The notes beneath the pieces were generated by a model. That model did no database searches and was not told the origin of the DNA. It saw only the letters and a list, made by a program, of their open reading frames with translations. Below, one piece after another: positions 1-7,073 of a stretch of 12,807 nucleotides of DNA; within the stretch, counting starts at the first letter, position 1, and every line of letters begins with the position of its first letter. The stretch is taken from assembly GCA_002319925.1 (NCBI GenBank), contig DCFP01000032.1, positions 1 through 12,807 of the forward strand, given 5' to 3'. A program made the translations under genes and the position numbers. The DNA is from Holophagaceae bacterium UBA1801. GTDB taxonomy: Bacteria > Acidobacteriota > Holophagae > Holophagales > Holophagaceae.

Positions 1-148
1 TGAAGCCGCAGGTGTTCACCACCAGGACTTCCGCGTCCTCCATGCGGTGGGTGATCTCGTAGCCCTTCAGCTTCAAGTGCCCCAGCATCACTTCGCTGTC
101 CACCAGGTTCTTGGGGCACCCCAAGGACATGAAACCCACCTTCGTCAT
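1..148 (-). CDS. rimO: Ribosomal protein S12 methylthiotransferase RimO, N-terminal part (cut by window edge)
   Basis: The minus-strand reading from 148 down to 1 gives 49 codons beginning MTKVGFMSLGCPKNLVDSEV and ending VVNTCGF, still open at the edge. The SLGCPKNLVDSE signature and a second cysteine in NTCGF are the start of the UPF0004 (MTTase N-terminal) domain. Cys11 and Cys47 would be two of the three ligands of the auxiliary 4Fe-4S cluster; the third, and the radical-SAM CxxxCxxC motif, lie outside. In the family, RimO is a cytoplasmic radical-SAM enzyme that methylthiolates an aspartate of ribosomal protein S12. The SLGCPKNLVDSE wording favours RimO over its tRNA-modifying relative MiaB. 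GGAG on the minus strand, five bases before the ATG, supports this start. The gene is divergent from the signalling operon and probably unrelated to it. Confidence 0.9.
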   Translation of the reverse strand, partial: MTKVGFMSLGCPKNLVDSEVMLGHLKLKGYEITHRMEDAEVLVVNTCGF

Positions 149-153
149 CCAGT

Positions 154-157
154 CTCC
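154..157 (-). promoter_or_regulatory. Ribosome binding site of rimO
   Basis: The minus strand reads GGAG followed by ACTGG and then the ATG at 148, a 5-nt spacing. It fixes the rimO start and shows that 111-148 belongs to rimO and not to the N-terminus of the cyclase on the other strand. Confidence 0.6.
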
Positions 158-189
158 AATTCCATCGCCAGATCTAACAGAGTACCGTG

Positions 190-234
190 ACCGGGCCGAA
201 AGGTATGCCGGGACCCGCGGCTTGGCGGCCCGGT
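190..234. repeat. Inverted repeat in the divergent intergenic region
   Basis: ACCGGGCCG (190-198) and CGGCCCGGT (226-234) are perfect 9-bp inverted arms around a 27-nt spacer. The right arm overlaps the candidate -35 element of the operon promoter. It could be an operator with separated half-sites or a hairpin. In GC-rich DNA such arms also arise by chance, so the function is a guess. Confidence 0.3.
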
Positions 235-249
235 TCGGTCTGCTAGACT
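222..249 (+). promoter_or_regulatory. Candidate sigma70-type promoter of the signalling operon
   Basis: TTGGCG (222-227) stands 16 nt before TAGACT (244-249), which carries an upstream TGC like an extended -10. Each hexamer matches 4 of 6 consensus bases. Transcription would start near 256, leaving a leader of about 20 nt before the ATG at 276. It is the best match seen by eye in the 127-bp divergent region and is not verified. Confidence 0.35.
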
Positions 250-275
250 GCAATCATCCGATTGGAAACCTGCCC

Positions 276-1871
276 ATGAAGATCACCTTGCTTGTGGAAG
301 GAACCAAGCACGCCATCGACCTGACCGAGGAAGGCATCACCGTGGGCCGGGGGGATGCCGCAACGCTGCGAGTGGCTTCCAATGCCGTGAGTCGCGTGCA
401 CGCCAGATTCTTCCTGAAGGACGGCAAGCCCCACGTCTTGGACCTGAAGTCCCTCAACGGGACCACGGTCAATGGGGTTTCCGTCACTGCGCCCACGCCC
501 TTCCAAGCCGGGGACGAAATCCAGCTCGGGGAAGTCAACGTCAAGTGGGTGGCGGAGCCGGTGCTCAAGCCCTTCAGCCAGACCACTTCGGGCAGCATCT
601 CCATGCTGAGTCCCCGGACCGACCCCCGCATCGCCTTGGAAGACCGTGCCTTCGACGCCTCGGGCAGCATCCTGGTCCCCCACGCCAGCCTGGAGGCCAT
701 GCTGGCCAGGCACAAGGAAGAGAAGGCCCTTTCCGAGGCGAACACCCTCTTCCAGCTCCTGGCGACCATGGCCGGAAAGCTGCTCCGGGCTGCGGGGCTC
801 AACGAACTCCTGGAATCCGTGATGGCACTGGTCACGGCCCAGATCAAGTGCCAGCGCGGTTTCATCCTGCTGGCCAGCCCTTCGGGCGAGCTGGTGCCGG
901 AATGTGTCTGGGAGGAAAAACCCGGCGCCATTTCCAACCCCATCAGCCGGACCATCGCTCGGACCGCCATGAGCGACCGGGTCGCGATCCTCACCACCGA
1001 CGCCCGGGTGGATCCCCGCTTCGCGGCCGGAGAGAGCATCAAGATCCATGGCATCTCCTCGGCTCTCTGCGCCCCCCTCATCGTGGAGGACCAGGCTCTA
1101 GGCGTGATCTATCTGGAAAGCAGCCTCAACAAAGGCGGATTCAAGCGCGAGGACGAGCACCTGCTGTCAGCTATGGCCAATTTCGCGGCTGTGGGCATCC
1201 AGCGCGAACGGGAAACCCGCTTCCGGCAGCGTCTCGAGCGGTATCACAGCCCCCAGGTTGTCGGGGAGATCCTCAAGGCCGCCCAGAACATGGATGCGCC
1301 CATCCTTCAGGCCCAGCGCTGCAAGGTGACCATCCTTTTCGCTGATATCTCGGGGTTCACACGGATGTCGGAAGGCATGGAGCCCCTCCAGGTCGCCGCC
1401 ATCCTGAATCGTTCATTCGAGACCCTTACGGAACAGATCTTCATCCGGGGCGGGACCCTGGACAAGTACATCGGGGACGCCATCATGGCCTTCTTCGGTG
1501 CCCCAAACCCCGACCCGGACCACGCCCAGCACGCCGTGGAAGCGGCCATCGCCATGCAGCAGGGCCTCATGTACATGAATGAGAACAGGCCGGCGGACTA
1601 TCCCGAGCTGAGAATGCGCATCGGAATCAACAGTGGCGAGGCTTTCGCGGGGGATATTGGCTGCGAGAAGCGCATGGACTACACCGTCATGGGCTCTACG
1701 GTCAACCTAGCCTCCCGGCTCGAAAGCTCCGTGGCCAAGCCCGGCCAGATCGTCCTCGGACCCAGGACGGCGGAAATTATCGGAACGGAGTGTCTCCGGC
1801 CCCTGGAACCCGTATCCCTCAAGGGCATCGAGCACGAGATCCGCCCCTTCGAGATCCTCTGGAATCGGTGA
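276..1871 (+). CDS. FHA-GAF-class III nucleotidyl cyclase (probable adenylate cyclase)
   Basis: This 531-residue soluble protein has no signal or membrane segment. An FHA domain fills residues 1-92 (VGRG at 23-26, SRVHAR at 39-44, LNGTTVNG at 60-67), which in the family binds phosphothreonine. A GAF domain spans about 155-310. A class III cyclase domain spans about 350-531, with metal aspartates D357 (FADISGF) and D401 (GDAIMAFFG), substrate-selecting K397 and T470 (DYTVMG), and transition-state N477 and R481 (VNLASRLE). The Lys/Thr pair is typical of class IIIb adenylate cyclases, so cAMP is the likely product. The start at 276 is chosen because the FHA fold begins at this Met; the open frame back to 111 would add 55 residues of non-domain sequence overlapping rimO. 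GGAAA lies 8 nt upstream. It heads the operon, 83 bp before the PilZ gene. Product specificity is inferred. Confidence 0.9.
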   Translation: MKITLLVEGTKHAIDLTEEGITVGRGDAATLRVASNAVSRVHARFFLKDGKPHVLDLKSLNGTTVNGVSVTAPTPFQAGDEIQLGEVNVKWVAEPVLKPFSQTTSGSISMLSPRTDPRIALEDRAFDASGSILVPHASLEAMLARHKEEKALSEANTLFQLLATMAGKLLRAAGLNELLESVMALVTAQIKCQRGFILLASPSGELVPECVWEEKPGAISNPISRTIARTAMSDRVAILTTDARVDPRFAAGESIKIHGISSALCAPLIVEDQALGVIYLESSLNKGGFKREDEHLLSAMANFAAVGIQRERETRFRQRLERYHSPQVVGEILKAAQNMDAPILQAQRCKVTILFADISGFTRMSEGMEPLQVAAILNRSFETLTEQIFIRGGTLDKYIGDAIMAFFGAPNPDPDHAQHAVEAAIAMQQGLMYMNENRPADYPELRMRIGINSGEAFAGDIGCEKRMDYTVMGSTVNLASRLESSVAKPGQIVLGPRTAEIIGTECLRPLEPVSLKGIEHEIRPFEILWNR

Positions 1872-1954
1872 CCCCCTCCCATTCCATGGCGGATTCCGTT
1901 CGAGATTCATGCACCCGGCCAAGGGCACCGATTAACTTTCCAGGATCGAAAACC

Positions 1955-2347
1955 ATGTCCTCTGAGCGCAGACAATACCGACGCATTCCCATGGGAGCCA
2001 CCGTGGCTTTCCAGGAGATCACTTTCACCAAGGACGCCGATCCTGCCCAGTCAGCCTACCGGGACGTCTCCGGCGGCGGGCTGCTGCTGTCTTCCCCGCG
2101 GGAAATCCCCCTCGGCACCCTCCTGAAGCTGGAAATGCGGGTTCCGGGGTGGGGAAAGCACCAGGACCACCTCGGCCCGGCCCGGGAACTCGATATGCGG
2201 CCTCTCGTCGCGGTGGGGCAAGTGGTCCGGGTGGAAGCCATCGACGACTCGCAGTTCGAACTCGGGATCAAGTTCCTCAACGTCCATCCCGATGACATGA
2301 CCGCGCTGCTGAAATACATCGAAGCCAGTTCCCCGGAAGAGAAATAG
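1955..2347 (+). CDS. PilZ-domain protein (probable c-di-GMP receptor)
   Basis: A 130-residue single PilZ domain. The N-terminal ERRQYRR supplies the RxxxR element (R5 and R9), and D37-V-S39-G-G-G42 is the DxSxxG element. Together these are the c-di-GMP contact motifs of the family, so ligand binding is likely. The closing strand QFELGIKFLNV followed by a short helix fits the PilZ beta-barrel. The frame is open upstream to 1790, but that part overlaps the cyclase end, is low in domain character and would put 55 residues before the RxxxR motif. ATG 1955 with AGGA nine bases ahead is preferred. It lies between the cyclase and cheY, 25 bp before the latter, so it may link c-di-GMP level to this chemosensory pathway. 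No effector domain is attached, so it must act through a partner. Confidence 0.87.
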   Translation: MSSERRQYRRIPMGATVAFQEITFTKDADPAQSAYRDVSGGGLLLSSPREIPLGTLLKLEMRVPGWGKHQDHLGPARELDMRPLVAVGQVVRVEAIDDSQFELGIKFLNVHPDDMTALLKYIEASSPEEK

Positions 2348-2360
2348 GCCATACCTGATA

Positions 2361-2366
2361 AAGGAG
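2361..2366 (+). promoter_or_regulatory. Strong ribosome binding site deciding a TTG start for cheY
   Basis: AAGGAG lies six bases before TTG at 2373. TTG is the only start-type codon consistent with the conserved first strand KILIVDDSS of a receiver domain. Confidence 0.75.
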
Positions 2367-2372
2367 ATTCCC

Positions 2373-2729
2373 TTGAAGATCCTCATCGTGGACGACTCCT
2401 CGACGATGCGCCGCATCATCATCAACACGCTTTCCCGCATCGGCTACACCGACGTGGTGGAGGCCGAGCACGGCAAGGCCGGTCTCGAAAAGCTGAACCA
2501 GGGCGGTGTGGAGATGATCATCACCGACTGGAACATGCCGGAGATGGACGGCCTTGAATTCGTCCAAACGGTGCGCGGCCAGAACCCCAACATCCCGATC
2601 CTGATGGTCACCACGAACGCGGCCAAGGAGGACATCGTGCAGGCCCTCCAGTCCGGCGTGAACAACTACGTGGTGAAGCCGTTCACGCCCGAGACGTTGA
2701 AGGAAAAGATCGAATCGCTGCTCGGATAG
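2373..2729 (+). CDS. cheY: CheY-type single-domain response regulator
   Basis: A 118-residue receiver domain with nothing attached. The acidic pair D7-D8 (IVDDSS), the phospho-acceptor D52 in TDWNMPEMDG, the switch threonine T80/T81 (MVTTNA) and K102 (VKPF) are all present, so it should be phosphorylated by CheA. The DWNMP wording is the one seen in chemotaxis CheY proteins rather than in DNA-binding regulators. Translation starts at a TTG behind a strong Shine-Dalgarno site. The stop is 10 bp before the CheZ-like gene, which fits a dedicated kinase/phosphatase pair. Its output target (flagellar switch, pilus motor, or another protein) is not shown here; the FliM-like peptide on the next protein hints that it recognises an EIDALL-type ligand. 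Confidence 0.93.
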   Translation: MKILIVDDSSTMRRIIINTLSRIGYTDVVEAEHGKAGLEKLNQGGVEMIITDWNMPEMDGLEFVQTVRGQNPNIPILMVTTNAAKEDIVQALQSGVNNYVVKPFTPETLKEKIESLLG

Positions 2730-2739
2730 GGGTGTCCCC

Positions 2740-3354
2740 ATGGATCAATCGGAAATCGATGCCTTGTTGAAGGCCGCGGGTTCCCAGCCAGCGGCAGCCA
2801 AACCCAAGAAATCCAAGGATGCGCCAGCGGCGGCTGCCGCTCCCGCCCAGCCGGCTTCCCATGCGCCTGCCCAGGGACACGGAGATGCCTCCCCTGAGGG
2901 CCAGGTCATCTCCGAGCTGGACGCCGTCACCGCCGTCACCGAACGCGAGACGAACAAGGTCATGGATCAGCTGGATCTCATCAGCCAGCTGGTTGGGCGG
3001 CAGCAGGCCCTTATCACCGAGGTGATGCAGCAGCCCGGCGCCCAGGACAAATCCGTCCAGGAGGCCATCCGGGAGATCATGGCTTCGGGCAAGGAGATCC
3101 AGGACAAGGTCTTCGAGGCCATGGACCTGATGCAGTTCCAGGACATCACCCGGCAGAAGCTGGAACGGATCGTCTTCCACCTGCGCCAGATCCACGACTA
3201 CATCGTGGACCTGCTGGGAACCGGCCTGAAGGACGAGAACGAGCGGGCCTCCATCAGCCACACCATTCAAACTACAGGCACCAGGCCGGACGAGCAGAAG
3301 GCGCACGCCGACGCGGTGGTCGAAGAATTCATGAAGCGACAGAAGAAGGGCTAG
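2740..3354 (+). CDS. cheZ: CheZ-like CheY-P phosphatase with a FliM-like N-terminal peptide
   Basis: 204 residues. The protein opens with MDQSEIDALLKAAG, which resembles the CheY-P-binding N-terminus of FliM (SQxEIDALL). An Ala/Pro-rich linker covers about 15-52. A long helical region (about 55-160) carries QFQDITRQKLERIV, in which D135 and Q139 reproduce the catalytic DxxxQ of CheZ (D143/Q147 in E. coli, FQDLTGQ). In that family the Gln positions water for dephosphorylating CheY-P and the helices form a dimeric four-helix bundle. The charged C-terminus (about 183-204) might be a second CheY contact. It lies 10 bp after cheY and 3 bp before the triple-CheW gene. A paralogous helix with the same motif ends the CheW fusion encoded at 7070-8023. 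Assignment to CheZ is strong at the motif level; overall identity to classical CheZ looks low. Confidence 0.85.
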   Translation: MDQSEIDALLKAAGSQPAAAKPKKSKDAPAAAAAPAQPASHAPAQGHGDASPEGQVISELDAVTAVTERETNKVMDQLDLISQLVGRQQALITEVMQQPGAQDKSVQEAIREIMASGKEIQDKVFEAMDLMQFQDITRQKLERIVFHLRQIHDYIVDLLGTGLKDENERASISHTIQTTGTRPDEQKAHADAVVEEFMKRQKKG

Positions 3355-3357
3355 ATC

Positions 3358-4881
3358 ATGGCTACTGCCGACGTCCAGGCCAAGCAAGCCAGCGATATCA
3401 TCCCATCGGGTCAGCTGGTCACGTTCACCCTCGATGGCGTGGAGTTCGGTCTGGACATCGACCGCGTCCAGGAGATCACGCCGCGCACGGATATCACGCC
3501 CGTTCCCGGCGCTCCAAGCTTCGTGCTGGGGGTCATCAACCTGCGCGGAACCATCATCCCCGTGCTCGACAGCCGGTTGCGGTTCCACCTGGAAGCCGCC
3601 AAGCCTACCTCGAAGACCCGCATCATCATCATGAATCTGGCTGGTCAGGGCACCGGCCTGCAGGTGGACGCGGTTTCCGAAGTGGTGCGCCTGGAGGATT
3701 TCACCATCCGCGAAACGCCACCCCTCGTGGCTGGCGTGCGCAGCGATTACCTGGCAGGCATGGTCACCGTGGGCAACCGGCTCATCACGCTGATCGATCT
3801 GGACAAGATCCTGGACAGTTCGGAGTTCAGCCAGCGGGAACGGCTCCTGGAGAGCAACACAGCCACCCCGGCCTTCGGCGTGGGCGGCATGGACAACCTC
3901 GAAGAGCAGCTTGCCGAGGAGCTTCCCTACGTCACCTTCGCCCTTGGCAAGGAATCCTTCGGCATCAACCTCCAGCAGGTGGAAGAGATCATCGAGCTGC
4001 CGCCGGTCACCAAGGTTCCCGACGCGCCCAATTACGTCATGGGCGTCATCTGCTTGCGCGACCAGGTGCTTCCGCTTCTGGACTTCATCCAGCTCCTGCG
4101 AGTGGAAGACTCCACCGATGGCCGCCAGCGGGACATGGTGATCCTCCTCAACTTCGGCGAGGCCAAGCTGGGCATCGCCGTGGACGGCATCCAGGAGATC
4201 ATCCGTCTGCGCGAGGAAGAGATCCTGCCTCCGCCCCAGACCCTCAGCGAAAACGAAACCTCGAAGTTCGAAGGCGTTGTGGTCCGGCCCGACCGCATGG
4301 TCAGCATCATCAAGGTCCTCAACATCATCCGCGGCGATGATCAGCAGAAGATCGCGGCCATGGGCACGAGCCTCCTCAGCAAGAAGGCCGAAGAGGTCCA
4401 GGTGGTGTCCAATGATCTCCCGCTGGTGGTGTTCCGGCTGGAGGCTGAGGCCTACGGCCTGCGCCTGCACGAAGTGAGAGAGATCATCATGGTCGGGATG
4501 ATCACACCGGTGCCGCGCGCGCCCTCGTTCATCGATGGCGTGTTGAATCTGCGCGGCGAGGTAATGCCCGTCATCGATCTCAGGGATCGCTTCGGCCTCG
4601 AGCGCCAGAAGGCCACGAACCTCTCCCGCATCATCATCACGCCCATCGCGGGCGTCTTCACGGGTCTCGTGGTGGATGCCGTGGACGAGGTGAAGACCGT
4701 CGACCAGCGCAAGCTGGAAGATCCTCCGCGCGTGGCCTCTGCCGGGGCCAACACCTACATCCAGAAAGTGGCTAGATCCGAGGCGGGAGTGATCTTCATC
4801 CTGGATCTCCAGCACCTGCTCTCCGATGTGGAGAACCAACAGCTGGAAAGCTTCCAGGGCAAGAAGAGGGCTGAATCATGA
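3358..4881 (+). CDS. Triple CheW-domain coupling protein
   Basis: 507 residues forming three complete CheW folds in tandem: about 18-157, 188-328 and 353-490. Each starts with a VTFTL/VTFAL/VVFRL strand and ends with an IxLxDL-type strand; short charged linkers separate them. Classical CheW is about 160 residues with one domain. The receptor-contact motif is NLRG in domain 1 (61-64) and domain 3 (397-400), but CLRD (232-235) in domain 2, so the middle domain may bind a different partner. By family knowledge CheW bridges chemoreceptors and the CheA P5 domain at the membrane-associated array; a three-domain version could act as a multivalent scaffold. There are no catalytic residues and no receiver domain. 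It starts 3 bp after the CheZ-like gene, and its TGA overlaps the cheA ATG (ATGA), implying translational coupling. Confidence 0.92.
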   Translation: MATADVQAKQASDIIPSGQLVTFTLDGVEFGLDIDRVQEITPRTDITPVPGAPSFVLGVINLRGTIIPVLDSRLRFHLEAAKPTSKTRIIIMNLAGQGTGLQVDAVSEVVRLEDFTIRETPPLVAGVRSDYLAGMVTVGNRLITLIDLDKILDSSEFSQRERLLESNTATPAFGVGGMDNLEEQLAEELPYVTFALGKESFGINLQQVEEIIELPPVTKVPDAPNYVMGVICLRDQVLPLLDFIQLLRVEDSTDGRQRDMVILLNFGEAKLGIAVDGIQEIIRLREEEILPPPQTLSENETSKFEGVVVRPDRMVSIIKVLNIIRGDDQQKIAAMGTSLLSKKAEEVQVVSNDLPLVVFRLEAEAYGLRLHEVREIIMVGMITPVPRAPSFIDGVLNLRGEVMPVIDLRDRFGLERQKATNLSRIIITPIAGVFTGLVVDAVDEVKTVDQRKLEDPPRVASAGANTYIQKVARSEAGVIFILDLQHLLSDVENQQLESFQGKKRAES

Positions 4882-7073
4882 GCGACTTCTCCCTGGACGA
4901 TCCCAGCTTCTACGAAGACTTCCTGGTGGAAGCGCAGGAACACTTCGACCTCATCGAGCAGAACTTCCTGATCCTGGAGGAGACTCCAGGCAATCTCGAT
5001 ATCCTCAACGCCATCTTCCGCAGCGTCCACACCATCAAGGGAGCCTCTGGGTTCCTGGGCCTCACCAAGGTCCAAGCCCTGGCGCACATCGGCGAGAACA
5101 TCCTCGACGACTTGCGGAAGGGCAGAATGACCGTCACGCCCGAGGTCATGGAACTCCTCTTCGAGACCGTGGACGTTCTGAAAGTGCTGGTCGGCGATGT
5201 GGGCGTCAATCTGCGGAAGCAGGGATCACCGAAGGATCCGGATACCGCGAATCTGATTCACCGCCTCGAAGGAATCCGCGATGGCGGAACCGCCGCGAAA
5301 CCCGCGGCGCCAGCCCCCGCCCCGGCCAAGCCCGCAGCCTCGAACATGAAGCTCCCTCCCGGTCTGGAAGACTTGGACTCGGATGCCATGCATGCCATCG
5401 AGGAAGGTCTGGCTGGCGGTGGTAACGTCGTGGTGCTCCGCATCGAGCTGCTGCCCGCGCTGCTGGGGACGCCCTTCAACCCCATGTCCATGATTTCCAT
5501 GTCCGACCTGGTGGGCAAACTGCTTCATTCCACCAACATCATGAAGCACTCCCAGGGCCTGGAGGATTTCCAGGCGGATCAGTTCCCCTTCGATCTCGTG
5601 CTCATCATCCAGCCCAGCGAAACCGTGGAATCGCTCCGCAAACTGTTCAGCGGCGTCAAGAACGTCCGAGTGGAGTATTTCCACTTCACCCCGGAAGGAT
5701 GGACGGCGCTGGAATCCTCCGAGACCGTCGTGGCAGCGCCCGCTGTTGCAGCTCCGGCGCCGAAGGCTCCCGAGCCTGCGAACGGAACTCAGGATGTGCA
5801 GGCGGAACTCTCGGCCAAGAAGGCGGCGTCAGCCGCGGCGCAACCCGAGAAGGCCGACAAGAGCAGCGATACCATCCGCGTCAGCCAGGCCAAGCTGGAC
5901 AGCTTCATGAACACGGTGGCCGAACTGATCATCAGCAAGACGATGATCAGCCATATCGTGGAGCGGTTCGAGGCCATGGATCTCACCGGAGCCCAGGACG
6001 ATCTGGTGAAGGAACTGCGCAAATCCAGTGTCTACCTCGACCAGGTGAGCAAGGAGATCCAGTCTTCCGTGCTCGGCATCCGCATGGTGCCCGTGAAGAC
6101 CATCTTCACGAAATTCCCCCGCATGCTCCGGGACCTGGCCAAGGCCAGCGGCAAGAAGATCGAACTCCAGATGACGGGCGAGGAGACCGAAATCGACAAG
6201 AGCCTCATTGAGGAACTTGGTGATCCCCTCATCCACTTGATCCGCAATTCTGCGGACCATGGCATCGAGGCTCCCGATGTGCGCGTGAAGAGCGGTAAGC
6301 CGGAGACGGGCACCGTCACACTGCGCGCCCGCCACGAGGGCGATTCTGTCTTCGTGGAAATCGAGGACGACGGCAAGGGCATCGATCCGGTCATCATCCG
6401 CAAGAAAGCGCTCGAGAAAGGCCTCATCACCCAGGAGCGCGCCGAGACCATGTCCGACGAAGAAGCCGTGGACATGATCTTCCTGCCTGGATTCTCCACC
6501 GCCGCCAAGATCACGGACATTTCCGGACGGGGCGTGGGCATGGACGTCGTGCGCTCCAACGTGCGCCGGCTGAACGGACGTGTCAGCGTCAAGAGCGTCG
6601 TAGGCAAGGGCTCCATTTTCACCCTGAAGCTTCCGCTTACCTTGGCCATCATCGACGCCCTGCTCATGCGCGCGGGCGGTCAGGTCTTCGCCCTCCCGGG
6701 CACGGCCGTGGAAGAGACGCTGCTGGTGCCCCTCGAAACGGTTTCCCACCTGACCCAGCGCAAGGCCATCAACCTTCGCGGAGAAGTGCTTGGCATCTCC
6801 AGCTTGAGGGAGCTGTTGCAGTTCAAGAACGGCGAACTGCAGCATGTCGCCGGAATCGAGCTTCCGGTAGTCGTCGTCTCCACGCAGGGCCGCCGTATGG
6901 GTCTCATCGTGGATGCCTTCATGCGCAGGCAGGAAATGGTGATCAAACCCCTCGCGCCCTATCTCGCGAGCCTTCCCGGCATCTCCGGCGCCAGCATCAT
7001 GGGCGATGGCGGCGTCGTACTCATCCTCGATCCCGCGGAGCTGATGTCCCTCGCGGTCCAGGAGGCGTTGTGA
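4878..7073 (+). CDS. cheA: Chemotaxis histidine kinase CheA
   Basis: 731 residues with the full CheA order. The P1/Hpt domain (about 1-112) has phospho-acceptor H51 in HTIKGASGF. An Ala/Pro-rich linker follows, then a P2-like alpha/beta domain (about 184-275), a second Ala/Pro-rich linker, and the P3 dimerisation helices (about 332-405). The P4 ATPase (about 410-590) shows the N box HLIRNSADHGIE (453-464), G1 DDGKG (497-501), F box FLPGFS (535-540) and G2 GRGVGMD (550-556). The CheW-like P5 domain (about 592-728) binds the coupling proteins. All motifs needed for trans-autophosphorylation and phosphotransfer are intact. The likely target is the CheY encoded at 2373-2729. There is no C-terminal receiver domain, so it is a plain CheA. 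It overlaps both neighbours by 4 bp (ATGA upstream, GTGA downstream). Confidence 0.96.
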   Translation: MSDFSLDDPSFYEDFLVEAQEHFDLIEQNFLILEETPGNLDILNAIFRSVHTIKGASGFLGLTKVQALAHIGENILDDLRKGRMTVTPEVMELLFETVDVLKVLVGDVGVNLRKQGSPKDPDTANLIHRLEGIRDGGTAAKPAAPAPAPAKPAASNMKLPPGLEDLDSDAMHAIEEGLAGGGNVVVLRIELLPALLGTPFNPMSMISMSDLVGKLLHSTNIMKHSQGLEDFQADQFPFDLVLIIQPSETVESLRKLFSGVKNVRVEYFHFTPEGWTALESSETVVAAPAVAAPAPKAPEPANGTQDVQAELSAKKAASAAAQPEKADKSSDTIRVSQAKLDSFMNTVAELIISKTMISHIVERFEAMDLTGAQDDLVKELRKSSVYLDQVSKEIQSSVLGIRMVPVKTIFTKFPRMLRDLAKASGKKIELQMTGEETEIDKSLIEELGDPLIHLIRNSADHGIEAPDVRVKSGKPETGTVTLRARHEGDSVFVEIEDDGKGIDPVIIRKKALEKGLITQERAETMSDEEAVDMIFLPGFSTAAKITDISGRGVGMDVVRSNVRRLNGRVSVKSVVGKGSIFTLKLPLTLAIIDALLMRAGGQVFALPGTAVEETLLVPLETVSHLTQRKAINLRGEVLGISSLRELLQFKNGELQHVAGIELPVVVVSTQGRRMGLIVDAFMRRQEMVIKPLAPYLASLPGISGASIMGDGGVVLILDPAELMSLAVQEAL
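7061..7065 (+). promoter_or_regulatory. Ribosome binding site inside the cheA end, for a GTG start
   Basis: GGAGG lies within the last codons of cheA, four bases before the GTG at 7070. The GTG overlaps the cheA stop as GTGA. This supports the GTG over any later in-frame start for the CheW-CheZ fusion. Confidence 0.6.

Noticed and set aside
545..1345. 266-codon plus-strand open frame inside the cyclase gene
   Set aside because: It is out of frame with the FHA-GAF-cyclase, and its Arg/Gly/Pro/His-rich composition is typical of a shadow frame.
1790..1954. N-terminal extension of the PilZ protein into the cyclase end
   Set aside because: The extra 55 residues look non-coding, overlap the cyclase, and would displace the conserved N-terminal RxxxR motif.
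1872..1954. Internal promoter between the cyclase and the PilZ gene
   Set aside because: GATTAACT looks faintly like a -10, but no -35 stands at a proper distance.
2683..4839. 718-codon open frame on the minus strand opposite the CheZ-like and triple-CheW genes
   Set aside because: It is a mirror frame of GC-rich codons. Its product is rich in His, Asp and Leu without any domain, and the opposite strand encodes unmistakable CheW domains.
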